A stretch of 47,712 nucleotides of DNA from an uncultured Prevotella sp. (GTDB lineage Bacteria; Bacteroidota; Bacteroidia; Bacteroidales; Bacteroidaceae). The translations under genes and the position numbers were made by a program. Below the pieces are notes generated by a model. That model searched no databases and was not told the DNA's origin. It saw nothing but the letters and a program-made list of their open reading frames with translations. Location: assembly GCA_900318395.1 (NCBI GenBank), contig ONKL01000052.1:1-47712 (forward strand). The letters are read 5' to 3'. Positions 47,347 through 47,712 of the stretch are shown in pieces. Numbering within the stretch: position 1 is the stretch's first letter; each line of letters opens with the position of its first letter.

Positions 47347-47598
47347 TTACCAAGTTTCAACATCTTTAACCATTTCGACACTCTGTCGAAGCTCTTTTGC
47401 TACGGTCATAGCATCTGCTGAGCCACCGAAGTCACCACTGAACTTTTTTAATGCTTCGTCCAGACGAGCATTATTATCCTGCTTTAATTCGGATTCTTTA
47501 GGCATAATCAGTTTGTTGGCAAGCCACTCACGATCTTCCTGCGAGAGCGACAGCCCCTGCAAATATGTCCACAGGTTGTTTAATGCAAATGATGTCAT
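47347..47598 (-). CDS. VapB-like antitoxin, orphan
   Basis: An 83-residue protein (FALNNLWTYLQGLSLSQEDR, WLANKLIMPK, then an acidic helical C-terminus with AKELRQSVEMVKDVETW) of the type that precedes PIN toxins in Bacteroidales. The partner toxin just downstream is broken. ATG 47598 is chosen; an in-frame extension runs into the group II intron. The intron end lies about 15 bp upstream, so the original promoter is separated from the gene. Confidence 0.75.
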   Translation of the reverse strand: MTSFALNNLWTYLQGLSLSQEDREWLANKLIMPKESELKQDNNARLDEALKKFSGDFGGSADAMTVAKELRQSVEMVKDVETW

Positions 47599-47614
47599 AA
47601 TCCAATTACCTTTG

Positions 47615-47712
47615 GTCGAGTAAGTGGAGGGACTTTCACCCTCCCTTCTCACGGAACCGTGCTTGACAGTCTCCCGTCACACGGCTCTTCGTACTTAACT
47701 CTTTTGTTTAAA
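47615..47712 (-). mobile_element. group II intron, 3' end (domains V and VI)
   Basis: On the minus strand, 47687-47654 is an exact 34-nt domain V: GAGCCGTG pairs with CACGGTTC, and TGAC pairs with GTCA around a GGGAGACT-type tip. It starts with the catalytic AGC. Domain VI follows: GTGAG pairs with CTTAC, inner GGAGGG with CCCTCC, and an unpaired A next to CTTAC is the expected branch point. The 3' end is near 47615. The rest of the intron, with any reverse transcriptase gene, lies beyond the right edge. Confidence 0.85.

Noticed and set aside
47264-47623. 119-residue plus-strand reading frame after the DUF4391 gene
   Set aside because: It starts at an attractive ATGA overlap, but it is the antisense of the broken VapC gene and the antitoxin, both of which have clear family motifs on the minus strand.

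Overview
The window looks like a chromosome segment of a Bacteroidota, most likely a Prevotella-like member of the Bacteroidales. The basis is the -7 box TAnnTTTG seen in front of many genes (several with TTG about 20 bp upstream), lipoprotein signals in many secreted proteins, a propeller/Y_Y_Y/AraC regulator, membrane TPR regulators, and the gene order ribD / prmC-recX-comF / pyrE-SRPBCC-argH. No species can be named from sequence alone.

Layout. 1-17.1 kb is mostly housekeeping: the end of an MFS transporter, TraX-like protein, MATE and sodium/solute transporters, argS, an RNase H, a TerB-ABCG-type transporter, a lipoprotein, ribD, then prmC-recX-comF, pyrE, a SRPBCC protein, argH and a Rieske-like lipoprotein. 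17.1-24.6 kb is an AT-richer accessory block holding a duplicated unit: a small lipoprotein, an intergenic promoter block and a membrane TPR regulator, present at 17.7-19.8 kb and 21.2-24.4 kb. A toxin-antitoxin pair lies between the copies. Two lipocalin-like lipoproteins look like cassettes present in only one copy each. Decayed fragments mark rearrangement points. 24.6-42.2 kb returns to ordinary genes: an AAA ATPase, a Cache sensor, tRNA-Leu, an OmpA/TPR lipoprotein, a TlpA-like lipoprotein, yifB, a GDSL-MBOAT-DHHW acetylation set, an AsmA-like protein, a Fur-family regulator with a HAD phosphatase and thioesterase, ndk, and a large propeller-AraC regulator.

42.2-47.7 kb is accessory again. 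A 750-bp gene-free stretch carries three different arrays of short palindromes at fixed periods of 21, 23 and 22 bp. A structured RNA of about 305 nt with its own promoter and terminator follows, then an SNF2-type helicase and a DUF4391-like protein that look like the left half of a restriction-type defence operon. This operon stops abruptly at a broken VapC toxin gene, an orphan antitoxin and the 3' end of a group II intron that runs off the right edge.

The most unusual signals are the phased palindrome arrays (the 21-bp class recurs 38 kb away at 4.6 kb), the duplicated lipoprotein/regulator unit with conserved ends and divergent middles plus cassette-like insertions, the unassigned structured RNA, and repeat-derived in-frame insertions inside prmC and the DUF4391 gene.
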